The notes: generated by a model not told the origin, from the sequence alone. Positions 1 to 7,605 are shown, numbered from the stretch's first letter. The stretch is 29,612 nucleotides of DNA from an uncultured Lachnospiraceae bacterium (GCA_910578885.1 CAJTSH010000034.1:1-29612), one strand, 5' to 3'. Numbers and translations: made by a program.

Positions 1-229
1 AGATGCACAGAAATCAAGCGATATGTTTGCAAAATGCCGCTATCTGGACGAAATCACGGGCGGCAGGGGCATTGTGTTCGCTACTGGGACTCCTATCAGC
101 AACAGCATGACGGAAATGTACTCTATCCAAAGATATTTATAATACGACCGCCTGCAGGAGATAGGAATGGGGCAATTTGACAGTTGGGCATCCCGGTTTG
201 GAGAAACCACTACGGCATTGGATATAGCG
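1..229 (+). pseudogene. ICE large helicase-like protein, upstream fragment (cut by window start)
   Basis: Reading from base 2 gives a piece with the helicase-like segment GGRGIVFATGTPISNSMTE, followed by MGQFDSWASRFGETTTA. This matches what I know of the very large SNF2-like helicase (often fused to a DNA methylase) of Tn1549-type integrative elements. An in-frame TAA at 140-142 interrupts it, where family members usually read Gln or another sense codon after RYL, so the gene is already dead. Homology stops near 217-229, where the 23-bp inverted repeat of an inserted element begins. The next part of the same protein resumes in the same frame at 10504. The call rests on recalled family sequence, not a search. 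Confidence 0.7.
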
Positions 230-245
230 TGCCAGTTATAGGCAC
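223..245 (+). repeat. Left terminal inverted repeat / attL of the serine-recombinase element
   Basis: The 23 bases here match the reverse complement of 10487-10509 at 19 positions, with the core AGTTATAGG identical. The pair brackets an insert of about 10.3 kb and sits exactly where the helicase reading frame breaks. Joining the flanks at the shared GC (227-228 and 10504-10505) restores one reading frame. Exact crossover bases cannot be fixed from one copy. Confidence 0.6.
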
Positions 246-333
246 ATCAAACAAAATACGGGCAGGAACACACTGGAAAAGGGATTGCGGGATGCAGTCC
301 TTTTTTGATATGGGAAAAGGAGAATATCAGATT

Positions 334-615
334 ATGACAAATTTAACAAGGTATGAAATGGAAACAGTGGTAAATTACAATGCCGGAGAGCAGACGGCAA
401 CCGTCTATACAAGAGATAAGTCAGTGATGCGCAGACTGGATCGGCTTGTGGCGGATTATCCTGACAGTTACAAACTGCTGAACCAGACGGACATTGACAA
501 GACCTATTCCATGCCGAAATCATACGTTACTTACCGTAAGCCGAGAGCAGTAAGCAACGAACAGAGGGAACAGGCAAGGCGGAGGATGGCAAAATTAAAT
601 TCTGCCGGTAATTGA
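334..615 (+). CDS. Conserved mobile-element protein of unknown function (93 aa)
   Basis: The start at 334 is chosen over an upstream ATG at 184 because GGGAAAAGGAGA lies just before it, and because the 184 start would read through the element end. The protein begins MTNLTRYEMETVVNYNAGEQ and ends in a basic stretch with AVSNEQREQARRRMA. It has no signal peptide, membrane segment or cysteine. Similar short proteins with a YEMET..N.NA.EQTA start and a C-terminal EQREAAR..RM segment are familiar from Clostridial integrative elements, but I know of no assigned function. It is the first gene inside the left end of the serine-recombinase element and is followed by the repA remnant. Confidence 0.6.
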   Translation: MTNLTRYEMETVVNYNAGEQTATVYTRDKSVMRRLDRLVADYPDSYKLLNQTDIDKTYSMPKSYVTYRKPRAVSNEQREQARRRMAKLNSAGN

Positions 616-759
616 GGTGTGAAACTATAAATTATTTTATCGGCAATACCTTGTTTGTATGGCATGGACAGAGCGTGTCTTATGTAGGGCATTTTATCCA
701 GAAAATCCCCGTTTATTATCGTGCAAAAAGCAAAAGAAAAAGGAACGAAGGGGGATTCT
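616..759. other. Gap without a clear gene before repA
   Basis: The 144 bases between the 93-aa gene and the repA leader contain short open stretches in several frames. None has a plausible ribosome site plus a recognisable product. It may be a deletion scar of the plasmid-partition or replication block that normally precedes repA in such elements. Confidence 0.35.
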
Positions 760-819
760 ATGCCAGATAATGAGAATAAGCCAAAAAGCCGCTTAATGAG
801 GGAAAGGAGAGCGAGATAA
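760..819 (+). CDS. 19-aa leader ORF overlapping the repA start
   Basis: ATG at 760 follows GAAGGGGGATTCT, a good ribosome site, and reads MPDNENKPKSRLMRERRAR before TAA at 817-819. The last base of the stop is the first base of the repA ATG (TAATG), so the two could be translationally coupled. It is very short and basic and could equally be a relic of a longer gene. Function unknown. Confidence 0.3.
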   Translation: MPDNENKPKSRLMRERRAR

Positions 820-1187
820 TGGATTTTGAATATTTTTATGGGAAACAGAGCAGCCAGTATGCTTTTTACTGCATACCGAAGCAGTTATTTACGGAAAGCC
901 AGTTTGATGCGCTGTCAATCGGGGCAAAGCTGCTTTATGGAATGATGATTGACCGCATGGAGCTGTCACAGAAAAACGGGTGGATTGATAAGCGTGGAAG
1001 GGCATACATATATTTCACAGTTGACGAAGTAAAGGACAGATTTCATTGTGCCAATGACAAATCTGTGAAACTGATGAAGGAACTTGACGGTGACAAAGGA
1101 ATAGGTTTAATCGAAAGTATAAGGCAGGGATTGGGAAAACCGAATACTATTTACGTCAAAAATTTTATAGATGGTTCACAGGTGTAA
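819..1187 (+). pseudogene. repA: Replication initiator protein A (RepA_N family), N-terminal domain, truncated
   Basis: The product starts with FEYFYGKQSSQYAFYCIPK and continues with LSIGAKLLYGMMIDRM, WIDKRGRAYIYFTVDEVK and KELDGDKGIGLIESIRQG. This is the winged-helix N-terminal domain of RepA_N replication initiators found in Gram-positive plasmids and integrative elements. Here 122 residues remain; full proteins are usually 250-350. Reading stops at 1185-1187, just after GKPNTIYVKNF. Bases up to about 1600 still carry the DNA-level iterons normally found in the middle of such genes, but no continuous frame and no C-terminal domain. A strong ribosome site (AAGGAGA) precedes the ATG at 819. 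The recognition domain may still be made, but an active initiator is unlikely. Confidence 0.75.
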
Positions 1188-1280
1188 AGAATATCTTTTT
1201 GAGATAGATAGGAATGAGTGGGATTCCACCGTAGCAGGCATTGTAGGAATGTCGTATAACTGGCTGTTTATGGGGTTGTG

Positions 1281-1351
1281 GGTAACTTAAGTTTGCAGGA
1301 TGTGGAAAGGCTGTACTTTGCTTTTCCATGTGCTGTGAACTTAAGTTATCC
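1281..1351. repeat. Inverted repeat around AACTTAAGTT
   Basis: GGTAACTTAAGTT at 1281-1293 pairs with AACTTAAGTTATCC at 1338-1351, and a second inner pairing (TGGAAA with TTTCCA) lies in the loop. Each arm contains the self-complementary AACTTAAGTT. It lies in the broken repA tail and could be part of an old replication origin. Confidence 0.5.
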
Positions 1352-1432
1352 ATGACTCCATAGCCTGTTATGCACATTTCCATGATGCAAGGGAAGGATT
1401 TAGGATAGGATTGATATGATTGATTCAGTATG

Positions 1433-1449
1433 ACTATACTCAGTATAGT
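1433..1449. repeat. 17-bp palindrome ACTATACTcAGTATAGT
   Basis: Two perfect 8-base arms flank a single C. It lies just upstream of the iteron array in the repA tail and may belong to the same origin, but a chance palindrome cannot be excluded. Confidence 0.45.
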
Positions 1450-1468
1450 TGATATCAGTATTGTTACA

Positions 1469-1575
1469 TTCCGGTTTTCGGAAGTCCAGAAGTTCAAAAA
1501 TCTGACTTCAAGAATTCCGATTTTCGGAAATTAAAAAATAAAAAATATAAACTTCAAGAGTTCCGATTTTCGGAA
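1469..1575. repeat. Three palindromic iterons spaced exactly 46 bp (RepA_N-type origin remnant)
   Basis: TTCCGRTTTTCGGAA occurs at 1469-1483, 1515-1529 and 1561-1575. Each has six-base arms (one base changed in the first copy) around TTT. The second and third are preceded by ACTTCAAGAR. The period is 46 bp, which is not a multiple of three, so the pattern is kept at DNA level and not as a protein repeat. In RepA_N plasmids the origin iterons lie inside the central part of the rep gene, which fits this place. Confidence 0.65.
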
Positions 1576-1609
1576 TACAGTAAAAATGACATATTAGTGG
1601 GAAGAAAGG

Positions 1610-1641
1610 ACAATGCTCTATGTGTGGCATTGTTCTTTTAT
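1610..1641 (+). terminator. Possible terminator after the repA remnant
   Basis: ACAATGC at 1610-1616 pairs with GCATTGT at 1627-1633 and is followed by TCTTTTAT. The stem is short and moderately AT-rich. Confidence 0.4.
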
Positions 1642-1645
1642 CGTG

Positions 1646-1659
1646 GCTTGTATACAAGC
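1646..1659. repeat. 14-bp perfect palindrome GCTTGTATACAAGC
   Basis: The fully self-complementary sequence lies between the repA remnant and the convergent MocR-type gene. It could be a protein-binding site; no gene context fixes its role. Confidence 0.4.
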
Positions 1660-1757
1660 AGGTCGGAAATGGAGCAGCCGGGCATGGTACATATCCTCAC
1701 AAACATATCAACATTTGCAGTCGGGGATGTGATAAAAAGCCTTAAATTCTAAAAATA

Positions 1758-3167
1758 TCATATGATAAAATCTTCCCGCCAGATAAGCATCTGATTATCT
1801 TCTATGATTTGACGAATAATTTTTAAGCCTGTTTCCAGTTCTCCCATTGTCCACGGAGAGCAGGTGGCTATGCGGATTGCAGAAAAATTCGATGTATCCC
1901 CTACTGCAAAGCGGTCTGAACACAATACCTTTACTCCAAGTTTTCCTGCCTGTACTTCAAAATGATATCCGTCAGTGCCATCTGGTAAAGGAAGCCATTG
2001 AAAAAAACCATAAGGATTTTCAGAGATATATTCCGGGAAATATTTTGCATATAGCCGATTTCGTTCCTCTGAAAGCATACATTTCTTTTTTATGATTTCT
2101 TTAGCGGTTCCACTTGCAATCAGTTCGCTTGCAATTTCGGCATTCAGTAAGGGAATTTTCAGTGTAATATTGTTGGCTGTGGCATAAAACAGCTTTTGGT
2201 ATTTGTCAGGAACCACCACATAGGCAATCCTTAGTCCTGCAGAGAGAGATTTGGACAGACCATGCACATAGATTGTATTTTCAGGAATCAAGGTTGCAAG
2301 CGGGGGCAATTTATCTTTTGTCATAAACCCGTAGGTGTCATCTTCTATCAGCGTTATGTCCTGTTCTTTTATAACACGGCTTATTTCTTGTCTGCGCCGG
2401 GATGACATTGTAATACTTGTAGGATTATGATATGACGGCATTAGATAGATACCCTTTATATCCATCAGTTTGCATTGCTTGTCCAGATCTTCTGGAAGCA
2501 TCCCTTCATGGTCTGCGGCAGCAGAAATAAGCTGGATACCTAACTGATTTGCCAGACTAATAAAATTTGAATAAGTGTAAACATCAGTAATAATCTTATC
2601 ACCTGCTTTGAACAGAGATAACAGTGCAATAGCAAGAGCGTTCTGTGTACCGGAAGCCAGAATGATATGGTCGGCAGAAGTAATTATCTGAAATTTTGAC
2701 AGCCATGTTGCAGCAATCTTTCGATGGCGGTCATTTCCTGAAGTAAGTTCAAATTCAAACAGCTTATCGGAATATGTACTCTGTAAAATTCTGCGGGCAG
2801 CATCTGCAACATCAGTATTAAATTGATAATAGGGTCTGATAGGACCGAGTTCAATATATGGATGATCTTCCGGGATGTTCAGAATAGGCAGGGCAGCGTT
2901 TGGGGAAACGAAAGTTCCTTTTCCAATTATGGCATAAATCAGTCCCTTTGTTTCACATCGTTTGAAAGCACGGGTAATGGTACTTAAATTTACGTCTAAA
3001 AAATCAGCCAGTTCCCGTTGAGGGGGAAGCTGTGTGTTAGCCGGAAGTCTGCCACTCATAATATCCTGTTCTAAAAGTTCAGCCAAAGAAATATAGACAG
3101 GAAATTTTAGCAATTCCTTATCAGGTTTCCAGTTCATTGGATAGTTTTCAAATGAATTAACAGGCAT
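1758..3167 (-). CDS. MocR/PdxR-type regulator: GntR winged helix fused to a class I aminotransferase domain
   Basis: The 469-aa protein has a GntR DNA-binding domain at about residues 25-90 (LPPQRELADFLDVNLSTITR, then KGLIYAIIGKGTFVSP). A fold-type I aminotransferase domain fills the rest, with SYHNPTSITMS, LIEDDTYGF and the PLP-lysine motif HGLSKSLSAGLR. MocR regulators bind PLP and usually control a neighbouring PLP, amino acid or transport gene. On the minus strand GAGGTGA precedes the ATG, with a promoter TTGACT-17 bp-TAAAAT at 3229-3201. It is divergent from the Lrp/aminotransferase/MATE genes and probably controls them. Ligand and target are inferred from position only. Confidence 0.85.
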   Translation of the reverse strand: MPVNSFENYPMNWKPDKELLKFPVYISLAELLEQDIMSGRLPANTQLPPQRELADFLDVNLSTITRAFKRCETKGLIYAIIGKGTFVSPNAALPILNIPEDHPYIELGPIRPYYQFNTDVADAARRILQSTYSDKLFEFELTSGNDRHRKIAATWLSKFQIITSADHIILASGTQNALAIALLSLFKAGDKIITDVYTYSNFISLANQLGIQLISAAADHEGMLPEDLDKQCKLMDIKGIYLMPSYHNPTSITMSSRRRQEISRVIKEQDITLIEDDTYGFMTKDKLPPLATLIPENTIYVHGLSKSLSAGLRIAYVVVPDKYQKLFYATANNITLKIPLLNAEIASELIASGTAKEIIKKKCMLSEERNRLYAKYFPEYISENPYGFFQWLPLPDGTDGYHFEVQAGKLGVKVLCSDRFAVGDTSNFSAIRIATCSPWTMGELETGLKIIRQIIEDNQMLIWREDFII

Positions 3168-3180
3168 ACGGGTTCACCTC

Positions 3181-3259
3181 ACAATATTGTCTTGCATACA
3201 ATTTTAAGGTTGAAAACACACAAAGTCAATAGTAATGTTTAAATTGATTATATTGTATG
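3181..3259. promoter_or_regulatory. Overlapping divergent promoters and operator candidates of the MocR/Lrp pair
   Basis: The minus-strand promoter is TTGACT (3229-3224), a 17-bp spacer and TAAAAT (3206-3201). The plus-strand promoter is TTGAAA (3210-3215), 17 bp and TAATGT (3233-3238). The two overlap face to face, so only one can hold RNA polymerase at a time. CATACAAT at 3195-3202 is repeated inverted as ATTGTATG at 3252-3259, and ACAATATTGT at 3181-3190 is a 10-bp palindrome. These are likely binding sites for MocR and/or Lrp. Confidence 0.5.
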
Positions 3260-3277
3260 TTTTTGGAGGAGAAATGT

Positions 3278-3772
3278 ATGGAAAATAGTTTATCAGAACA
3301 GATTTTAAAAGTGCTTGAAAACAACAGCAGGCTTACCAATCAGGAGATTGCAATCATGCTGGGTGTATCAGAAGAAAAAGTACATATGGAAATCGCAGAC
3401 TTGGAGAGTACACATATCATTTGTGGCTATCATACCCTGATTGATTGGGATAAGGTCAGTCATGAAAATGTCACGGCATTTGTGGAACTGAGAGTAACAC
3501 CACAGGGTGGAGATGGCTATCAAAAGCTGGCAGAGAAGATAAAAGAGTTTCCACAGGTAGTTACACTTTACCTGATGTCAGGAGCTTATGATTTCCTTGT
3601 AATGGTAAGGGGAAAGAACTTAAAAGAGATTTCTCTTTTTGTGTCTGGCAAATTGGCGTCCATTGAGGAAGTACAAAGCACAACAACTCACTTTACTTTA
3701 ACAAAATATAAAGAGCTGGGTGTAGATTTTGACATGGGCAGACCGGATGAAAGAATGGTGGTGACACCATGA
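3278..3772 (+). CDS. Lrp/AsnC-family transcriptional regulator
   Basis: The start at 3278 is preferred over 3257 because GGAGGAG (3265-3271) sits at the right distance. The 164-aa product has an N-terminal helix-turn-helix (SEQILKVLENNSRLTNQEIA, then LGVSEEKVHMEIADLE) and a C-terminal RAM ligand-binding domain (HENVTAFVELRVTP, FPQVVTLYLMSGAYDFLVMV). Lrp proteins form octamers and respond to amino acids. Its stop overlaps the ATG of the next gene (ATGA at 3769-3772), so regulator and aminotransferase are co-translated. The same two-gene pair is common in Clostridia. It probably autoregulates through the divergent region with the MocR gene. Confidence 0.85.
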   Translation: MENSLSEQILKVLENNSRLTNQEIAIMLGVSEEKVHMEIADLESTHIICGYHTLIDWDKVSHENVTAFVELRVTPQGGDGYQKLAEKIKEFPQVVTLYLMSGAYDFLVMVRGKNLKEISLFVSGKLASIEEVQSTTTHFTLTKYKELGVDFDMGRPDERMVVTP

Positions 3773-4941
3773 GAGAATTGTTATCTCAAAAAGTATTACA
3801 ACTGAAACCATCGGGAATCCGAAAATTCTTTGATGTTGCTAATGAAATTCCCGGTGTTATATCTCTTGGAGTAGGGGAACCGGATTTTGCGACACCATAT
3901 CATATCCGTGAGGCAGGAATCCGTGCCATGCAGTCAGGCAAAACTTTTTATACTGCAAACAGTGGTTTATACAATCTTCGGGAGGAAATATGCAATTATA
4001 CAGAAAGGCGGATTGGACTGACATACAATCCAAATAATGAAATTTTGGTTACAGTCGGTGGCAGCGAGGCGATTGACATAGCTCTGCGGACGATTATCAA
4101 TCCGGGTGATGAGATACTGTATATTGAACCCAGCTTTGTTTCATATTTGCCATGCATTGTGATGGCAGACGGAATTCCAGTACCGATTGAATTAAAGGCA
4201 GAGAATCAGTTTCGCTTAACCGGGAAACAGCTTGAAGATGTGATTACTCAGCGCAGTAAAGTTCTTATTCTGTCGTATCCCAACAATCCGACTGGGGCGA
4301 TCATGGAAAAGAATAATCTGATGGAATTGGCAGAAGTAATTAAAAAGCATAATTTGCTGGTAGTTTCTGATGAAATATACAGCGAGCTTACTTATGGGAA
4401 AGAGCACGTAAGCATTGCCAGCCTTCCGGGAATGAGAGACAGGACAATTCTGATAAATGGGTTTTCAAAAAATTTCGCAATGACAGGATGGCGTTTGGGA
4501 TACGTGTTTGCACATAAAGAAATTATGGAGCAGATGACAAAGGTACACCAATATGCAATCATGTGTGCGCCGACAGTAAGTCAATATGCAGCAATCGAAG
4601 CAATGAAAAATGGCGAACAGGATGCGGCGCATATGAGAGAATCTTATAATCAGCGCCGACGGTATTTGTATCACGAGTTGAACCGTTTAGGGCTTCCATG
4701 TTTTGAACCGGAAGGCGCTTTCTATATGTTCCCTGATATTCGTGAGTTTGGAATGTCCAGCGAAGAATTTGCTATGGATTTATTGGAGCAGGAAAAGGTA
4801 GCTGTTGTTCCGGGAAGTGCTTTTGGTGAATCGGGTGAAGGGTTTATCCGCATTTCCTATGCGTATTCCATTGATGAATTAAAGGAGGCACTTATGAGGA
4901 TAGAACGTTATCTCCAGAAAAAACGTGAGGAGGGGAAATGA
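3769..4941 (+). CDS. PLP-dependent class I/II aminotransferase (aspartate/aromatic type)
   Basis: The 390-aa enzyme shows the usual fold-type I marks: ISLGVGEPDFATP near the N-terminus, ILSYPNNPTGA, VVSDEIYSELTYG and the Schiff-base lysine in NGFSKNFAMTGWRLGYVFA. A conserved Arg that would bind the substrate carboxylate lies in GEGFIRISYA. Length is typical of family Ib enzymes (PatA/AspC-like). Exact substrate is not decided by sequence. It overlaps the Lrp gene by 4 nt and is followed by a MATE exporter, so the cassette could convert and export an amino acid-derived compound; that is inference. Confidence 0.85.
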   Translation: MRELLSQKVLQLKPSGIRKFFDVANEIPGVISLGVGEPDFATPYHIREAGIRAMQSGKTFYTANSGLYNLREEICNYTERRIGLTYNPNNEILVTVGGSEAIDIALRTIINPGDEILYIEPSFVSYLPCIVMADGIPVPIELKAENQFRLTGKQLEDVITQRSKVLILSYPNNPTGAIMEKNNLMELAEVIKKHNLLVVSDEIYSELTYGKEHVSIASLPGMRDRTILINGFSKNFAMTGWRLGYVFAHKEIMEQMTKVHQYAIMCAPTVSQYAAIEAMKNGEQDAAHMRESYNQRRRYLYHELNRLGLPCFEPEGAFYMFPDIREFGMSSEEFAMDLLEQEKVAVVPGSAFGESGEGFIRISYAYSIDELKEALMRIERYLQKKREEGK

Positions 4942-5009
4942 TACCAGAGGAAATGGATTGCCTGCTTATACAACGAAAGCGAATATTACAAAAATATGAC
5001 AATTTATAA
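4938..5009 (+). CDS. Possible 23-aa ORF overlapping the aminotransferase stop
   Basis: ATG at 4938 overlaps the TGA of the aminotransferase (ATGA) and is preceded by GAGGAGGGG. It reads MIPEEMDCLLIQRKRILQKY and three more residues, then stops. It may be a coupled leader of the MATE gene or the stub of a lost gene. No family is recognised. Confidence 0.25.
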   Translation: MIPEEMDCLLIQRKRILQKYDNL

Positions 5010-5032
5010 TGAAACAATAATGGAGGATGCTA

Positions 5033-6376
5033 ATGAAAGATTTAACACAAGGCAGCGAGCTGAAAACTATTTTATATTTTTCTCTGCCTATATTAGTAGG
5101 GAACTTATATCAGCAGCTTTATAACGTAGCCGACAGCGTAATTGTCGGAAATTTTTTAGGAAAAGAGAGCCTTGCAGCAGTAGGATTCAGCTATCAGATT
5201 AATTTTTTGCTGATTTCACTCTCAAGTGGCATATCTTTGGGGGCAAGTGTTTTGATTTCCCGTTATTTTGGAGCCAAAAATATGCAGCAGATAAAGAAAG
5301 TAATTGATACGGGTTTCCTGTTTTCAATAGTACTTTCTATTTTGATAGCGGTTGCCGGAGTATGTTCATCTTATCAGATATTGGTATTGTTTCGGCTTCC
5401 TGAGAATCTGCTGACAATCGCCAATAGTTACTTGAAAATCGTATTCATTGGTGTGATTCCTACATTTGCATATAATTCTTTGACGAATATTTTAAGAGGC
5501 GTGGGAGATTCTAAGACACCGACTTACATTTTGATTGCAGCAACACTGATCAATATCGTATTGGATATTTTCTTTATCACTACATTAAAATGGGGAGTTG
5601 CCGGAGCGGCAATTGCAACAGTAATAGCACAGACTTTTTCATTTTTAACTTGTATGTTTTATATGCAATGGCGTTACCCGGAATTATTCATTCGCTTCTG
5701 GAATTTGCAGCTTGATCGCCATGAATTGAAAAAAAGTTTAGTAATTGGTACGCCTGCAATGTTACAACAAGTATTTGTGAGCGTTGGGTTTATGTCCATA
5801 CAGTTTTTAATTAACGGTTTTGGAACTGATTGTATGGCGGCGTATACTGCGGCTTCTAAGGTAGATTCTTTTGCAGAAATGCCAGCCTTGAATTTGGGAC
5901 ACGCTATGACAAACTTTACCGCTCAAAATTATGGAGCAAAGAAATTTGACAGGGTAATCAAAGGTGGAAAATCAGCTTTGGTTATGGGAGTGGGTATTTC
6001 CATTCTTATTTCTGTTGTAATATGTCTGTTTCCTTCTGTCTTTATATCCCTGTTTAATCGTGATCCGAATGTTGTACAGATTGGGAATGGTTACTTACGG
6101 ACGGTATCTGTGTTTTACTTGATTTTTGCAGCTATGCAGATATTGAATGGTTTGTTGTTGGGATATGGAAAATCATTCGTTCCAATGATTGCTTCAGTCG
6201 GTTCCCTGTGTCTTTTGCAGGTTCCTACAGCTATCATATTGTCTGGTACGGAATTAGCTTATCGTGGCATTTGGATTGCTGCTCCTGTGGGTTGGTTAGG
6301 CGGGTTGCTAATTCGATTTCTGTATTTTAGACATATTGCAAGAAAACAGGAAGAGGTATTAAGGGAGAAAGTGTGA
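5033..6376 (+). CDS. MATE-family multidrug/metabolite efflux transporter
   Basis: The start at 5033 is chosen over 5027 because GGAGG at 5022-5026 lies 6 bases upstream of it. The 447-aa protein has about 12 hydrophobic segments in two halves. It opens with the MATE signature region LPILVGNLYQQLYNVADSVI, followed by FLGKESLAAVGFSYQI. The second half repeats the pattern (TPAMLQQVFVSVGFMSIQFL, FAEMPALNLGHAMTNFTAQN). MATE proteins export cationic or other small molecules in exchange for Na+ or H+ in the inner membrane. The gene sits 91 bp after the aminotransferase, probably in the same unit under Lrp/MocR control. Base composition is clearly AT-richer than the core cluster from 12 kb on, in line with transferred cargo. 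Confidence 0.9.
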   Translation: MKDLTQGSELKTILYFSLPILVGNLYQQLYNVADSVIVGNFLGKESLAAVGFSYQINFLLISLSSGISLGASVLISRYFGAKNMQQIKKVIDTGFLFSIVLSILIAVAGVCSSYQILVLFRLPENLLTIANSYLKIVFIGVIPTFAYNSLTNILRGVGDSKTPTYILIAATLINIVLDIFFITTLKWGVAGAAIATVIAQTFSFLTCMFYMQWRYPELFIRFWNLQLDRHELKKSLVIGTPAMLQQVFVSVGFMSIQFLINGFGTDCMAAYTAASKVDSFAEMPALNLGHAMTNFTAQNYGAKKFDRVIKGGKSALVMGVGISILISVVICLFPSVFISLFNRDPNVVQIGNGYLRTVSVFYLIFAAMQILNGLLLGYGKSFVPMIASVGSLCLLQVPTAIILSGTELAYRGIWIAAPVGWLGGLLIRFLYFRHIARKQEEVLREKV

Positions 6377-6591
6377 AATAACTAAAGAAAACATGGTTTA
6401 TCAGTTAAAAAGGGGCATCTATTGGAAGATACCAATAGGCACTTTCAAACTCCCAATAGGATATTGAATGTTGGCAATTTAAAACCTGATGAAGTTGGGA
6501 AAAAGGTAAAGAAATGGGTGGATTTTTGTATTCAAAGATATTAGAAATTTACTGACTGCTTGGTGGAAAAATAAAAAAATCAGAGAGGGAT
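6377..6591. other. Gap with a decayed coding remnant
   Basis: One frame between about 6456 and 6541 reads LNVGNLKPDEVGKKVKKWVD and then stops after five more residues, like the C-terminal tail of an oxidoreductase or flavodoxin, but no start remains. CTATTGG at 6419-6425 pairs with CCAATAG at 6432-6438 as a small hairpin after the MATE gene. I cannot name the remnant. Confidence 0.3.
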
Positions 6592-7045
6592 ATGGTTGTG
6601 ATTTTGTTAAAGGAACTTAATGTTACGCATATAGAAGAAATTAAATCATTGTATGCGAAAATTTTTACATTGGGGAGGTGAAAAGCAGCTCTATGAATAT
6701 ATCATGGATTCGATTGGAAGCAGAAATTCCCTAATAATGGGAGCATTTGAAAAAGATACACTGGTCGGCTTTTCATTGGGGAGTATAGTGCATTGGTATA
6801 GTGGCACGGAATATTACATTTCTGAGTTTTGCATTAAGACAGAAAAACAGGGAATGGACATAGGAACAGATTTTTTAAGGCTAGTGGAAGATTACATAAA
6901 AAGCAAGCAGATAACACATATTTTTCTGCAAACGCAAGCATATCGTTTTTATCAGAAAAATGGATTCACGGAATTAAAAGACCATGTTTCGTTTGTCAAA
7001 GTTTTAAAAAAAATCAAAGAGAATAGGTGTACTGTAATGAAGTAA
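6592..7045 (+). pseudogene. GNAT-family N-acetyltransferase, frameshifted
   Basis: Translation from the ATG at 6592 (after GAGAGGGAT) gives a plausible GNAT start, LKELNVTHIEEIKSLYAKIF, but ends in TGA at 6679-6681. The remaining protein continues one base over from about 6660: GEKQLYEYIMDSIGSRNSLI, HWYSGTEYYISEFCIKTEKQ, then the acetyl-CoA loop region QGMDIGTDFLRLVEDY and AYRFYQKNGFTELKD. Usual members have a longer stretch between IFT and the EKQLYEY part, and ERDVP before AYRFY, so small deletions have occurred at both places. The shorter reading from 6653 (130 aa) could still be made, but it lacks the N-terminal strand of the fold. Most likely inactive. Confidence 0.65.
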
Positions 7046-7134
7046 AAACTTCCATGCAGTATACTTTTTTATTCCAAAATCATATTGAATTAAGAATGTA
7101 AAGGGGGTTAGGGGGATGTGCCCCTTATGAGCAA

Positions 7135-7171
7135 TTTTTACAGATTTTCAATTATGGAAAATCTGTAAAAA
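7135..7171. repeat. Perfect hairpin with 15-bp arms
   Basis: The left arm TTTTTACAGATTTTC (7135-7149) and the right arm GAAAATCTGTAAAAA (7157-7171) pair fully around a 7-base loop. The A and T tails would make it a two-way terminator; it could also be part of the origin block. It lies about 90 bp after the acetyltransferase pseudogene. Confidence 0.7.
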
Positions 7172-7174
7172 AAG

Positions 7175-7196
7175 TGCCTGTGGACGTCCACAGGCA
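7175..7196. repeat. Perfect 22-bp palindrome TGCCTGTGGAC/GTCCACAGGCA
   Basis: The two 11-base halves are exact reverse complements with no spacer. It directly follows the 15-bp-arm hairpin. GCAGTGCTTGCT then occurs twice (7193-7204 and 7230-7241) around an imperfect GCCCTGTGTC/GACACGGGC hairpin. Likely a dimeric protein-binding site. Confidence 0.65.
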
Positions 7197-7254
7197 GTGC
7201 TTGCTATTTCGCCCTGTGTCAGGACACGGGCAGTGCTTGCTGTTATTGTCAATA

Positions 7255-7312
7255 ATTCTTGATAAGAATAGTTATCCCGACTTTTTTGGTATCATGACTT
7301 CTTATCAAGAAT
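7255..7312. repeat. Inverted repeat with 12-bp arms enclosing the first iteron
   Basis: ATTCTTGATAAG at 7255-7266 pairs exactly with CTTATCAAGAAT at 7301-7312. Between the arms lie iteron 1 (7272-7287) and TATCATGAC (7290-7298), so both repeat classes of this block are nested in it. Confidence 0.65.
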
Positions 7313-7605
7313 GTTGTATTTACGCTGTTTCTTAAAAAAAAGGTCATGATAATATGGAACACTTTTTGCTAAATTCTGATTTTTCAAACGGTACAATAGT
7401 GACAAAAAGTCGGGATAATTTTTTTTTATAAATCACTCAAAATGCTTGATTTATTTAGGGATGTAAAAGGGAAGAACCCATTTTCAAGTAAAATTGCGTT
7501 TTTTATATAATCATTGAAAAAAGTTATCCCGACTTTTGAAGAAATATTGTCGCTTTAAAAAAATCAAAGTTGGCGGTTATTGCAAAATATTATCCCGACT
7601 TTTTT
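7272..7605. repeat. Four iterons TTATCCCGACTTTT
   Basis: Forward copies are at 7272-7287, 7524-7537 and 7590-7605; an inverted copy (AAAAAGTCGGGATAA) is at 7404-7418. A second motif, GTCATGATAA or close variants, appears at 7290-7298 (inverted), 7343-7352, 7644-7653 (ATCGTGATAA) and 7661-7670. The unequal spacing argues against a simple tandem duplication and for retained binding sites. Confidence 0.7.

Noticed and set aside
184..333. Upstream extension of the 93-aa gene to an ATG at 184
   Set aside because: It would start in helicase DNA outside the element end and read across the inverted repeat; the start at 334 has its own ribosome site.
1165..1497. 110-aa minus-strand frame over the repA tail
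   Set aside because: Its order of residues comes from the reversed iteron region, there is no ribosome site, and the strong signals here are DNA repeats.
7272..7605. CRISPR array
   Set aside because: Repeats are short, unevenly spaced, one is inverted, and no cas genes are present.
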